23,994 bases of DNA, from contig CBDUBS010000040.1 in NCBI GenBank assembly GCA_965365445.1, positions 1 through 23,994 on the forward strand, given 5' to 3'. Numbering within the stretch: the first letter of the stretch is position 1; each line of letters begins with the position of its first letter. The position numbers were made by a program, and so were the translations under genes. The DNA comes from CBDUBS01 sp965365445 (GTDB lineage Bacteria > Bacteroidota > Rhodothermia > Rhodothermales > DASSAV01). Of this stretch, positions 1 through 6,608 are shown piece after piece. The notes below the pieces were generated by a model that saw only the letters and a list, made by a program, of their open reading frames with translations, searched no databases and had not been told where the DNA came from.

Positions 1-4
1 CGCT

Positions 5-114
5 ACAATTCACCTCCCGGCCCCGGTTATTGACCTCATTCCATACAAAAACCACTTCATCCCGGCCCCGTACTTACTCGTCCTCCCTCACAAAAACCAC
101 ATCATCCCGGCCCT
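5..114. repeat. Short tandem intergenic repeat, about 45 bp period
   Basis: Two copies of a 24-nt block reading acaaaaaccac(t/a)tcatcccggccc lie at 45-68 and 90-113 and differ at one position. A more diverged copy, sharing the ctcccggcccc end, precedes them from about position 5. No ORF with protein-like composition covers this stretch. It is probably an intergenic repeat of the genome; no function can be read from it. Confidence 0.6.
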
Positions 115-153
115 CGAGTCGGGATCTCAGAAGGCATAGATGAAGCCCTGAAG

Positions 154-324
154 AGATCCCGCATCAGACCTGTCCCGCTTTGCGGGAGCCTGTCCCGCTC
201 TGCGGGGTGCAGAATGACGGGCGCTGTGCGGGATGACGGGTTTGTGTCGGGGTATCATAAAGGATGCTGCACAATTGAACAGATCCCGCGTCGAGCCTGT
301 CCCGCAGGGGGGTGCGGATGACGG
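154..324. repeat. Two copies of a palindromic intergenic repeat (REP-like)
   Basis: Copy 1 (154-240) and copy 2 (281-324) both start agatcccgc(a/g)tc, continue with cctgtcccgc and end gcgg(g)atgacgg. Inside copy 1 the unit cctgtcccgct(t/c)tgcggg occurs twice in a row. The gcggga/tcccgc halves can pair into stems. GC-rich dispersed palindromes of this kind are common between genes in many bacteria. From about 325 to 473 I see no gene, only the short direct repeat gccgtaac/gccgtaac near 369-387. Confidence 0.55.
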
Positions 325-473
325 TTTGAGTAAGCGGAAAAAGTTCGGGGAGCCGGGATATCTTATGGCCGTAACGTAGCCGTAACAAGCAATTCGTTAC
401 ATGAACCCTGCCCATTTTCCGCCGTAGACAGGTGGCTGGTTCACCACTTTTGTACCCCAATCCGGCGAATGAT

Positions 474-683
474 ATGGCTATCAACGAGTATATGCCGCGG
501 GGCCTTCCCCTGCTCACGGATAACGTGCTGGTACGGACCCTGATCGACTACCGGCACGCCTACGAACTGCTGCTGCGCTCGACCTCCGAATACACGACCG
601 CCATGCGGGACCAATTCGAGGATGCCATGCGCGCCATAGAAAACGAATTGCGCGTGCGCGGCCTGACGCAGTATACGTTTTAG
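474..683 (+). CDS. Small hypothetical protein (69 aa)
   Basis: This is a 69-residue soluble protein with no signal peptide or membrane segment. Its middle is rich in charged and leucine residues (VRTLIDYRHAYELLLRSTSE, then DQFEDAMRAIENELRVRG) and looks largely alpha-helical. I do not recognise a family. The ATG at 474 is preferred; a GTG at 432 in the same frame would add 14 residues of unconvincing composition, and an ATG at 492 is also possible. There is no strong Shine-Dalgarno. A clear terminator hairpin starts 24 nt after the stop, which supports this being a transcribed single-gene unit. Function unknown. Confidence 0.55.
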   Translation: MAINEYMPRGLPLLTDNVLVRTLIDYRHAYELLLRSTSEYTTAMRDQFEDAMRAIENELRVRGLTQYTF

Positions 684-706
684 GCGACCCTGCGGCGGTC
701 ACTCTG

Positions 707-738
707 AAGGGCGAGCGGCATCAGCGGCTCGCCCTTTT
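707..738 (+). terminator. Rho-independent terminator after the 69-aa gene
   Basis: The perfect 10-bp arms aagggcgagc (707-716) and gctcgccctt (727-736) enclose a 10-nt loop and run into TTTTG. The orientation fits termination of the plus-strand gene ending at 683. Confidence 0.8.
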
Positions 739-845
739 GTGCTGTTTACGAAGTGGTAACATCAGTTTTAACAGCTTACTCCTTATTTCTGCTTAATTAT
801 TTTGACCCGGCAACCCATTTCCATAAAGAACAAGGAGGAGGCGAT

Positions 846-1172
846 ATGGAGAACTACGTCGGCTATGAAGCGGGTGAGGAACTCGTTTTCGATTATTCGG
901 ATGCGAAAGACCGGGTGATCTGGGGGCGGCATTTCGAGTTCGGCGATGCAATCGTGGTGCACCTGAAAGATCGCTTGCCCTCTGAGGAACTCTCGCGTCA
1001 CATGGGGAAAGGCGGACCGTGGGGCTGGGGATCGTTCACGACGAAGTGGGTTGAGACGATTGCCGACCGGATCGAATGGTTATACGACGACAGCGTGCTG
1101 TTTCGGGCTCCCCGGCGGGGGCCGTCGCTGCCGGGAAGAAGCGCGGCGGAATATGCCTGGCCGCAGGTGTAA
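846..1172 (+). CDS. Hypothetical protein (108 aa)
   Basis: The protein is a 108-residue soluble, acidic, aromatic-rich polypeptide starting MENYVGYEAGEELVFDY. Its middle (HFEFGDAIVVHLKDRLPSEE, then WGWGSFTTKWVETIADRIEW) looks like a small alpha/beta domain. I do not recognise the family. The start at 846 is chosen because a strong Shine-Dalgarno (AAGGAGGAG) lies a few bases upstream; a longer reading from 753 would add 31 residues upstream of that site. The gene is convergent with the small membrane-protein ORF on the minus strand, whose stop lies 5 nt beyond this one. Function unknown. Confidence 0.7.
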   Translation: MENYVGYEAGEELVFDYSDAKDRVIWGRHFEFGDAIVVHLKDRLPSEELSRHMGKGGPWGWGSFTTKWVETIADRIEWLYDDSVLFRAPRRGPSLPGRSAAEYAWPQV

Positions 1173-1177
1173 CTGCC

Positions 1178-1348
1178 CTATCGGCGGCTGATGATCCGCC
1201 AGAGCACCAGACTGACGGGCCACAACAGCAGGGAGACGAACAGTACGGCGGCGACGCCGCCCTTGTTGCGCCGCCGGGCGTCCCGATAGACGTATACGAG
1301 GCTGTATACGTATACGGATACGAGCAGCAGGAAGATGATCAGATCCAT
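1178..1348 (-). CDS. Small membrane protein (56 aa), PLDc_N-like tail
   Basis: This 56-codon frame on the minus strand starts MDLIIFLLLVSVYVYSLVYV and ends LWRIISRR. It has two hydrophobic helices (about residues 3-20 and 32-51) joined by a basic loop, YRDARRRNKGG. The order hydrophobic helix, D-A-(R/K)-x-(R/K) loop, second helix with a proline resembles the small membrane domain found at the N terminus of cardiolipin synthases (PLDc_N), here standing alone. Codon use is GC-rich at third positions like the neighbours. The stop falls 5 nt after the convergent plus gene. No Shine-Dalgarno is visible, which is common in this lineage. The PLDc_N resemblance is from memory of the family and needs a profile search. 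Confidence 0.55.
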   Translation of the reverse strand: MDLIIFLLLVSVYVYSLVYVYRDARRRNKGGVAAVLFVSLLLWPVSLVLWRIISRR

Positions 1349-1394
1349 GTAAGGAGGGGAACGCCCCGGCCCGTGCCTCTAGAACCGTCGAGGA

Positions 1395-1428
1395 GCGCCC
1401 GAACCACGCAGGTCGGGCGCTTTCCTTT
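1395..1428 (+). terminator. Terminator-like hairpin
   Basis: The perfect 8-bp arms gcgcccga (1395-1402) and tcgggcgc (1413-1420) are followed by TTTCCTTT. The orientation is plus, so it may end the transcript of the gene at 846-1172 after running antisense through the 56-aa ORF. The T run is interrupted, so its strength is uncertain. Confidence 0.5.
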
Positions 1429-1622
1429 GCTGCCGGGACGGGCTGTGCGTTTTACCGGCAATATACGTCCACGGCAGGAAATACTCCCGGCCTGTGCGAA
1501 AGCCGCCCACGCAGCGTTATCCGGACTCTCCCGGAAGGGCTATCCCGACAGAGGGATGCCGTTTTCGAGCAGCTGCTCTGCTGCCATTACCGCCGAAGGG
1601 ACCTGCAAGGACGCGGCCGTCT

Positions 1623-1802
1623 TTACGGTACGGGGGAAGCGCTCAGTACTGGAAGCGGCATTACGTGCCGGGCAGTGGGTTCGTAATGGGCGCAACCGAT
1701 GAATGCCGGTAGGGTCGCCAGAACAAGAAGGAGAATGTACAACCAGAGGACGTTGCGCGTGCCGGCAACGTGCAGGCCTTCCGTAGGCCGATAGATACGC
1801 AT
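1623..1802 (-). CDS. Possible small membrane protein (59 aa)
   Basis: A 59-codon minus-strand frame begins MRIYRPTEGLHVAGTRNVLW and carries one convincing transmembrane stretch (about residues 19-39, NVLWLYILLLVLATLPAFIGC), followed by a proline-rich tail. An in-frame TGA lies seven codons upstream, so the ATG at 1802 is the likely start. There is no clear Shine-Dalgarno and no recognised family. The third codon positions are fairly GC-rich but less regular than in established neighbours. It lies in the same direction as the ATPase gene and 207 nt beyond its stop. It could also be a chance frame. Confidence 0.3.
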   Translation of the reverse strand: MRIYRPTEGLHVAGTRNVLWLYILLLVLATLPAFIGCAHYEPTARHVMPLPVLSASPVP

Positions 1803-2009
1803 CTTGCGTGATAGGTTCGTTCAACATGGCGGCGGCCGGCCGTCCGGCGGAGCCGCACCCGGAGCAGTCCGGGCCTTTCCAAAAATGAAGCCGTAAATAA
1901 ACGGCATCGGCGGGATAAATGCTATCCCATCAAGGTATCGGTTAAAATTTGCCGGATTAAAATCGTGGAACCCCGGACGGTTCCGTCCCTTCCCGCCCGT
2001 AAGGGAGTC

Positions 2010-4847
2010 TCACTCATGGGTTGCCATGTCGTATTGCCGCTTTTCCTCCGCCGATGTGGGGTTGTCGGCGCAGTTCTCGAGTACCGCGGGAACGGGGTTT
2101 TTCGCTTCCAGACGCCCAGCGTAGCGCCGCTGGCGCAGCCACTTCTCGAAACTTATCACCGGCAGCACGATGAGCGAAGCCAGGAGCGATTTCAGCAGGG
2201 CTTCGGCCGTAAGCGGCGCCGAACCGAACAGGGTATTCATGAACGGCACGTAAATGAACGCCGCTTGCAGGATCAGCAGGGCGGCAATGCCGACGTAAAT
2301 GTATTTATTTGAAAACAGCCCGATGCGGAACACAGAATCCCGCAGGGAGCGGCACTGGATCAGGTAGAAAATCTGGAACAGGATGACCGTAGTTACGGCG
2401 ACCGTCTGTGCCTGGATGAGCGCCGTAGCCAGGGGTACACCCTCGGCCAGCTGATTGTGGTATTCGTACAGGAACAACAGGATGGCTCCGGTAGCCATCA
2501 GCACCGCCACTAGGATGGTCCGAAACAGTACGAACGGACTCAGGATGGGTTTGGCAGGGTCCCGCGGGCGACGGTCCATCAAGCCGGGTTCCATGGTTTC
2601 GAAGGCCAGCGGCAGGGCAAGCGCCACGGTAGCCACGAGGTTGATCCAGAGGATCTGCACCGGCTCCATCGGCATGAGCGGGTGTCCCCCGACAATGGGG
2701 GCGAACATCACCGCAATGAGGATGATGAGCGCCTCGCCGATGTTGGTGGGGAGGACGAACGCAAGCGACTTGATGAGGTTGTCGTAAACGCGCCGGCCTT
2801 CTTCCACGGCGGCGGCAATGCTGGCGAAGTTGTCGTCGGCGAGCACCATATCCGCCGATTCCTTCGATACGGCGGTGCCGGTGATGCCCATAGCCACGCC
2901 GATATCAGCCTGCTTGAGCGCCGGGGCGTCGTTAACGCCGTCGCCCGTCATGGCGACTACCTGCCCTTCGGCCTGAAGGGCGCGGACGAGCCGCAGTTTA
3001 TGCTCCGGAGCCACGCGGGCAAACACGCCCGTGCAACGGGCTGCTTCACGCAACTCCTCGTCGGACATAGCCTCTATTTCCTCGCCGACGTACACCCGGT
3101 CCGACTCGTCGAGCAGGCCGAGTTGCCTGCCTATGGCCTGAGCGGTCAGGCGGTGATCCCCGGTAATCATCTTCACGTTGATCCCGGCCCGCCGGCACGC
3201 CTGCACCGAAGCGACGGCCTCCTCTCGCGGCGGGTCGATCATGGCCTGCAACCCCAACAGGGTAAACCCGCCGCTGAGATCGGCATCTTCTATCCGCCCC
3301 TGGGAGGCCGGTACGCGCTTCTCTGCAAAGGCGAGCACGCGCATGCCCTGGGATGCCAGCCGTTCGACTTCTTCGTGGACGGACCGGGCGGACAAGTCGG
3401 CTCCCAGCGACGTCGGATCGATCCGCCCGATGATGACCTCCGGCGCTCCCTTTATATACAGGGTCGAGTCGCCCTCGGGCGCATGATGGAGCGATGCCAT
3501 ATACTGGCGTTCCGACTCGAACGGTACGGCATCCAGGCGCTTCCAGCTGCGCCGGGTTTCCTCCGCCCGGATTCCGGTCTTTTCCGCCGCCACGATGAGC
3601 GCTCCCTCGGTAGGGTCGCCCGAGACGGTCCACTGGTTTTCCTCGTGCCCGACAGAAGCGTCGTTACAGAGCACACCGGCCCGAAGCAGGGTTTCGTAGC
3701 GGCCCGGGCTGTCGTTCGCCCCCTCCCGGCCGCTCGTCTCCAGGCGGCCTTCGGGCTCGTACCCGATGCCGGTGAGGCGAGCAGGGCCGGGTTGGGGCGC
3801 CCAGAGGGCCTGCACGGTCATCTCGCCCCGGGTAAGGGTGCCGGTTTTATCGGAGCAGATGACCGTGGTGCTGCCGAGTGTCTCGACGGCAGGCAGCTTT
3901 CGGATGATGGAACGCCGCCGGGCCATGCGTTGCACCCCGATGGCCAGCGCAATCGTAATGATGGCCGGCAGCCCCTCCGGGATAGCCGCCACCGCCAGCG
4001 TAATGCCCGCCAGCACGGCGTCGACGAGTCCAAACCCGCGGACGAGCCCCACAAGGAGCAGCAGCACGGCGACAAGGGAGATACCCACGGTAAGCGCCTT
4101 CCCGACTTTAGCAATCTGCCGGGTCAGCGGCGTCTCGATATCCGTGGCCTCGCGGAGCATATCCGAGATGCGCCCCAGCTCGGTATGGGCGCCCGTGCCA
4201 ACGACGACCGCCCTCCCCACACCCGACGTAACGAGCGTGCCGCTGTATACCATATTCGTGCGGTCGCCGAGGGCGGCTTCCGCGGGGGCCTGGGCCGTAC
4301 CTTTCGAAACCGCCACCGATTCGCCCGTAAGCGCCGCTTCCTGTACGAGCAGGTTGCGAACCGAAAGCAAACGCATATCGGCAGGCGCCTTATCGCCCGA
4401 TTGCAGCAGCACGATATCGCCGGGCACCAGTTCAGCGGCGGGCAGGTTCACCTGCGTTCCGTTTCGCAAGGTGGCGGCCGTATTCGGCACCAGATCGATC
4501 AGCGCTTCGATGGCTTTACCGGCCCGGTATTCCTGAACGAAGCCGATGATCATGTTCAGGATGACCACGCCGAGCACGACGAGCCCGTCCACCACCTTAC
4601 CCATAACCAGCGCAAGCACGGCCGAGGCTAGCAGGACGTAAATCAGCGGATCGTTGATCTGTCGCCAGGCCAGCGACCAGATGCCCGGGCCCCCTACCCT
4701 GGGCAACGTATTCGGCCCGTATCGGTCAAGGCGTCGGCGGGCTTCTTCGGAGGAGAGGCCGCTTGCGGAGCTCTCGAACGCCTCCAGCACCTCTTCGACG
4801 GGTTCGGTATGCCAATCGGAACGGTGGGATTCTATGTTCGGGTTCAT
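2010..4847 (-). CDS. P2-type cation-transporting ATPase, probable Mn2+ exporter
   Basis: This is a complete 945-aa P-type ATPase that uses ATP hydrolysis to move a cation across the inner membrane. In order it shows an N-terminal cation-ATPase domain, the actuator motif TGES (174-177), the M4 motif PEGLP (290-294), the phosphorylation motif DKTGTLT with Asp333, the nucleotide-binding KGAPE (466-470), TGD (562-564) and the hinge GDGVND (635-640). M5 keeps the Asn702/Glu705 pair of the SERCA group. M6 reads NLVATVALALP: the SERCA Thr799-Asp800 positions are Ala739-Thr740, and the M8 glutamate position appears to be Gln825. These changes argue against classical Ca2+ transport. The leader carries a yybP-ykoY Mn2+ riboswitch, as for Lactococcus yoaB and Streptococcus mgtA, so Mn2+ export is the best inference. 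No Shine-Dalgarno is visible. Confidence 0.9.
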   Translation of the reverse strand: MNPNIESHRSDWHTEPVEEVLEAFESSASGLSSEEARRRLDRYGPNTLPRVGGPGIWSLAWRQINDPLIYVLLASAVLALVMGKVVDGLVVLGVVILNMIIGFVQEYRAGKAIEALIDLVPNTAATLRNGTQVNLPAAELVPGDIVLLQSGDKAPADMRLLSVRNLLVQEAALTGESVAVSKGTAQAPAEAALGDRTNMVYSGTLVTSGVGRAVVVGTGAHTELGRISDMLREATDIETPLTRQIAKVGKALTVGISLVAVLLLLVGLVRGFGLVDAVLAGITLAVAAIPEGLPAIITIALAIGVQRMARRRSIIRKLPAVETLGSTTVICSDKTGTLTRGEMTVQALWAPQPGPARLTGIGYEPEGRLETSGREGANDSPGRYETLLRAGVLCNDASVGHEENQWTVSGDPTEGALIVAAEKTGIRAEETRRSWKRLDAVPFESERQYMASLHHAPEGDSTLYIKGAPEVIIGRIDPTSLGADLSARSVHEEVERLASQGMRVLAFAEKRVPASQGRIEDADLSGGFTLLGLQAMIDPPREEAVASVQACRRAGINVKMITGDHRLTAQAIGRQLGLLDESDRVYVGEEIEAMSDEELREAARCTGVFARVAPEHKLRLVRALQAEGQVVAMTGDGVNDAPALKQADIGVAMGITGTAVSKESADMVLADDNFASIAAAVEEGRRVYDNLIKSLAFVLPTNIGEALIILIAVMFAPIVGGHPLMPMEPVQILWINLVATVALALPLAFETMEPGLMDRRPRDPAKPILSPFVLFRTILVAVLMATGAILLFLYEYHNQLAEGVPLATALIQAQTVAVTTVILFQIFYLIQCRSLRDSVFRIGLFSNKYIYVGIAALLILQAAFIYVPFMNTLFGSAPLTAEALLKSLLASLIVLPVISFEKWLRQRRYAGRLEAKNPVPAVLENCADNPTSAEEKRQYDMATHE

Positions 4848-4867
4848 GCCGCGTACGTGGTCATGTC

Positions 4868-4913
4868 AATAAAAAAGACCTCCACCACCCGCAACCGCAG
4901 GCAGTGAAGGTCT
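4868..4913 (-). terminator. Intrinsic terminator in the ATPase leader (riboswitch expression platform)
   Basis: Read on the minus strand, AGACCTTCACTGCC (4913-4900) pairs along 14 positions, including a few G-T pairs, with GGTGGTGGAGGTCT (4889-4876) around a 10-nt loop. It runs straight into TTTTTT and ATT, 20 nt before the ATPase start codon. A terminator between promoter and start codon only makes sense as a regulated switch. Its 5' arm contains CCTTCA, which is also the 3' strand of the riboswitch basal helix P1.1, so the two structures exclude one another. Confidence 0.9.
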
Positions 4914-4997
4914 CGCATTAGTAGCCGGCACCGGTTCCTTGCGGAACGTCTTGACGATACCGACCCCTGCATCAGGCGCAGGAGCTACTCCCCTTCA
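4905..4997 (-). promoter_or_regulatory. yybP-ykoY family Mn2+ riboswitch aptamer
   Basis: On the minus strand the element opens TGAAGGGGAGTAGCTCC and closes CTACTAATGCGAGACCTTCA. GGGGAGUAGC near the 5' end and GC(A/G)AGACCUU at the 3' end are the hallmark conserved ends of the yybP-ykoY class, with variable hairpins between. TGAAGG (4997-4992) and CCTTCA (4910-4905) form the basal P1.1 helix. Known members of the class sense Mn2+ and many control Mn2+ exporters. CCTTCA is also needed for the downstream terminator, so ligand binding should prevent termination: a transcriptional ON switch for the ATPase. The family assignment rests on motif recognition; the direction of control is inferred from the overlap. 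Confidence 0.9.
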
Positions 4998-5195
4998 TCA
5001 AAAATACTCCTTCATTAAACGCACGACCTTGAAGAAGTTTACCCGATTGCGAAAAAAAGGTGGTTGACCTCCCCGCACGCAAAGCAAATACGACCCTGTC
5101 ATGTAATCAAATTCTGTCCGCTCCCCATACGATTCCGGGCGCGCAGCGGCGGCTCGTGTAAGCAAAGGATCATCCGGGCCTCCTCACCCGGCGAA

Positions 5196-5242
5196 AAACC
5201 AAAGGGGGGATTCCTGATTCTGGCAGATTCAGGAATCCCCCC
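5196..5242 (-). terminator. Strong Rho-independent terminator after the 53-aa gene
   Basis: The perfect 14-bp arms ggggggattcctga (5204-5217) and tcaggaatcccccc (5229-5242) enclose an 11-nt loop. On the minus strand the stem is followed by TTTGGTTTTT. It lies 41 nt beyond the stop of the 53-aa minus-strand gene and insulates it from the riboswitch and ATPase. From here down to 4998 I see no gene; the ATPase promoter should lie there, but no convincing -35/-10 pair stands out. Confidence 0.85.
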
Positions 5243-5283
5243 ACGTACATCGAAAAAACGGATCCCCGTCGGGCCGGCCCTTA

Positions 5284-5445
5284 CTATGGCAGGAACGGCA
5301 TCAGAGCGAAATAGATGAGCGCCAGCGCCAGAGCGGCGGCAAGCACATAAAAGGCGACCGGAGTGGCGCCGGACTGGTCGGAACCGGCCGGCTGAGCGGC
5401 GATACGATGATCGGCAGAGGTTTTGGGTGTCGGTTTCTTTTTCAT
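5284..5445 (-). CDS. Small single-pass membrane protein (53 aa)
   Basis: A 53-codon minus-strand gene starts MKKKPTPKTSADHRIAAQPA, giving a basic hydrophilic N terminus of about 28 residues, then one transmembrane helix (about 30-50, AFYVLAAALALALIYFALMP) and stops FLP. The strong terminator directly downstream supports a real transcription unit. The Lys-rich head predicts an N-in, C-out orientation. No family is recognised. It is divergent from the metal-receptor cluster starting at 5751 and could share a regulatory region with it. Function unknown. Confidence 0.65.
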   Translation of the reverse strand: MKKKPTPKTSADHRIAAQPAGSDQSGATPVAFYVLAAALALALIYFALMPFLP

Positions 5446-5750
5446 GACGAAAGGCACATCGGTTCAGGCCGGCGTCGCTCCGGAAAGGGGTGCGTCGGCG
5501 ACGGGCCGATATTATGTTGCAGATACTTATGTAACAACAGGTTGCAAGCGGAACGCGCAAATTTCAAATATGCCGTCCCTGACGGCCGGGGGAACCCCTG
5601 TGTCGATGTATGCTTAAACCCGGTAACCTGGCCTCCCGTAATGATTGCATCCAGCCGCCCCTGCCCGCGGTGAGCTGCAACGGGAGGTTGAAAAGGGACA
5701 ATGCCGTACCCGGAAGGTACCAGCAGCCACCCCACCTACCGCCTGGTTCG
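5446..5750. other. Divergent intergenic region
   Basis: This 305-nt region lies between the 53-aa minus-strand gene and the plus-strand receptor cluster, so it should hold the promoters of both. Apart from the candidate operator at 5513-5541 I see no gene, terminator or clear -35/-10 pair. A frame from 5610 is open into the 106-aa CDS, but its extra residues lack protein character. Confidence 0.5.
5513..5541. promoter_or_regulatory. Candidate operator upstream of the metal-receptor cluster
   Basis: TGTTG (5515-5519) and CAACA (5535-5539) form an inverted repeat with a 15-nt spacer. The parts ATGTTGCA and ATGTAACAACAGG closely resemble the tandem sites at 11593-11628 upstream of the YceI operon (ATGTTGCA and GTGTTACAACAGG). 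This similarity is seen in the sequence; recognition by a shared repressor is inference. Confidence 0.35.
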
Positions 5751-6071
5751 ATGCGAGCTCACCGACGTATATGCGTGCTCCTCATCGTCTTCCTGCTGGG
5801 AGGCGTGTTGGGGCCGACGCTGCATCGGTTCGGCCACCTGAGTGCCGCGGCATCGGTTGCTGCGGGTGTCGGATTCGGTACGGATGACGGGCCCGGCGAC
5901 GGTTCGCCCTGCGCCCTGTGTGCGTTCGTTCCGGTGTTCCACACGGCGCCCCATGTACAGATCGAGGTGCACCGGGCTTCCGCACCACTTTACCTTTCTC
6001 GGGAAGCCACACCCCGCCCGGTTCCTCTCCCCTCTTTTTCCATTCGGGGACCGCCCGCCCTTTCGTCCTGA
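5751..6071 (+). CDS. Small exported or membrane protein with CxxC motif (106 aa), DUF2946-like
   Basis: The 106-aa protein begins MRAHRRICVLLIVFLLGGVL, a signal peptide or membrane anchor, followed by GPTLHRFGHL with two histidines, a Gly/Asp-rich segment, CALC, and the histidines of FHTAPHVQIEVH. Short proteins with an N-terminal helix, paired histidines and a C-x-x-C (DUF2946 type) are often found beside TonB-dependent metal receptors, which fits the two genes downstream. The start is placed at 5751 because the longer frame from 5610 adds 47 residues before the hydrophobic segment. The role may be periplasmic metal binding or sensing; this is inference, and the DUF2946 match is tentative. 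Confidence 0.55.
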   Translation: MRAHRRICVLLIVFLLGGVLGPTLHRFGHLSAAASVAAGVGFGTDDGPGDGSPCALCAFVPVFHTAPHVQIEVHRASAPLYLSREATPRPVPLPSFSIRGPPALSS

Positions 6072-6151
6072 AACCCTGCGTTCCGGCGTGTGAGCCTTTA
6101 CACGGGCTCCGCAGCGGAACGCCGTTTTCTCTTCTCGACGAAAGGTATGCC

Positions 6152-6601
6152 ATGTACGTACGCCCCATTCTGGCTGCCCTGATTGCAGCCTTTACACTAT
6201 CCGGTTGCGACTGGGTGGACGACAACGAAACCGAACACGCCGAAGCGGAAGGGTACGTCCTCTCCAGCGACGGCGCGGAGATAGCCCGTCTGGCCGATGC
6301 CCGCGTCACGGGCCGCATCGACGTAAAGGCCGGTGCGGAAACCCGACCGCTGCTGCTCACCCTGACGGACCACGACGGAAAATCCATACCGGAATCCCGA
6401 CTGGGGCCGGAGTTTACGCTCCGGTGGGAAATCCGGAACCCATCCGTGGCGGAAGTCCGCCCCGATGCGGCGAACCGGTGGGCGTTGCTAGTTAAAGGCC
6501 TGAAAGCCGACAGCACCTCGGTGCGGATCTTCCTGCTGCACAACGGGCACGACGACCTGAAAACGCCCCCTGCCGGCATTCCGATATTCGTGACTCCATG
6601 A
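6152..6601 (+). CDS. Lipoprotein of the TonB-receptor cluster (149 aa)
   Basis: The protein starts MYVRPILAALIAAFTLSGCD: a lipoprotein signal with lipobox LSGC (Cys19). The mature part opens DWVDDNETEHAEAEGYVLSS and continues as a beta-rich domain of about 110 residues. Lipoproteins with an acidic, His-containing start followed by an EAEGxVL-type segment are encoded beside ZnuD-like TonB receptors in other bacteria, as I recall them, which suggests metal binding at the cell surface or in the periplasm. The stop lies 7 nt before the receptor start, so the genes are almost certainly co-transcribed. The ATG at 6152 is the only start giving a proper lipoprotein signal. No enzymatic motif is visible. 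Confidence 0.7.
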   Translation: MYVRPILAALIAAFTLSGCDWVDDNETEHAEAEGYVLSSDGAEIARLADARVTGRIDVKAGAETRPLLLTLTDHDGKSIPESRLGPEFTLRWEIRNPSVAEVRPDAANRWALLVKGLKADSTSVRIFLLHNGHDDLKTPPAGIPIFVTP

Positions 6602-6608
6602 GGCGGCC

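Larger units (their letters stand above)
1349..2009. other. Mostly non-coding stretch
   Basis: This 660-nt stretch between the 56-aa ORF and the ATPase stop holds one terminator-like hairpin (1395-1425) and one weakly supported 59-aa membrane ORF (1623-1802), both listed separately. Other frames here have no coherent protein character. Near 1964-1992, reading the minus strand after the ATPase stop, GGAACC/GGTTCC and GGACGG/CCGTCC palindromes overlap and could act as a weak terminator, but no long T run follows. Confidence 0.5.

Noticed and set aside
1..330. Possible CRISPR array from the repeated cccggccc/tgtcccgc blocks
   Set aside because: The repeats are few, differ in type, have irregular spacing and lack unique spacers of constant length; no cas gene is present.
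2682..4631. A 649-codon open frame on the plus strand
   Set aside because: It runs antisense through the P-type ATPase, whose motifs are all intact. The translation is rich in His, Arg and Gly without domain features, as expected of a shadow frame in GC-rich DNA.
5204..5242. Perfect 14-bp inverted repeat as a transposon end or regulator site
   Set aside because: The T-rich stretch on the minus-strand 3' side and its position just after a minus-strand stop fit a terminator better.
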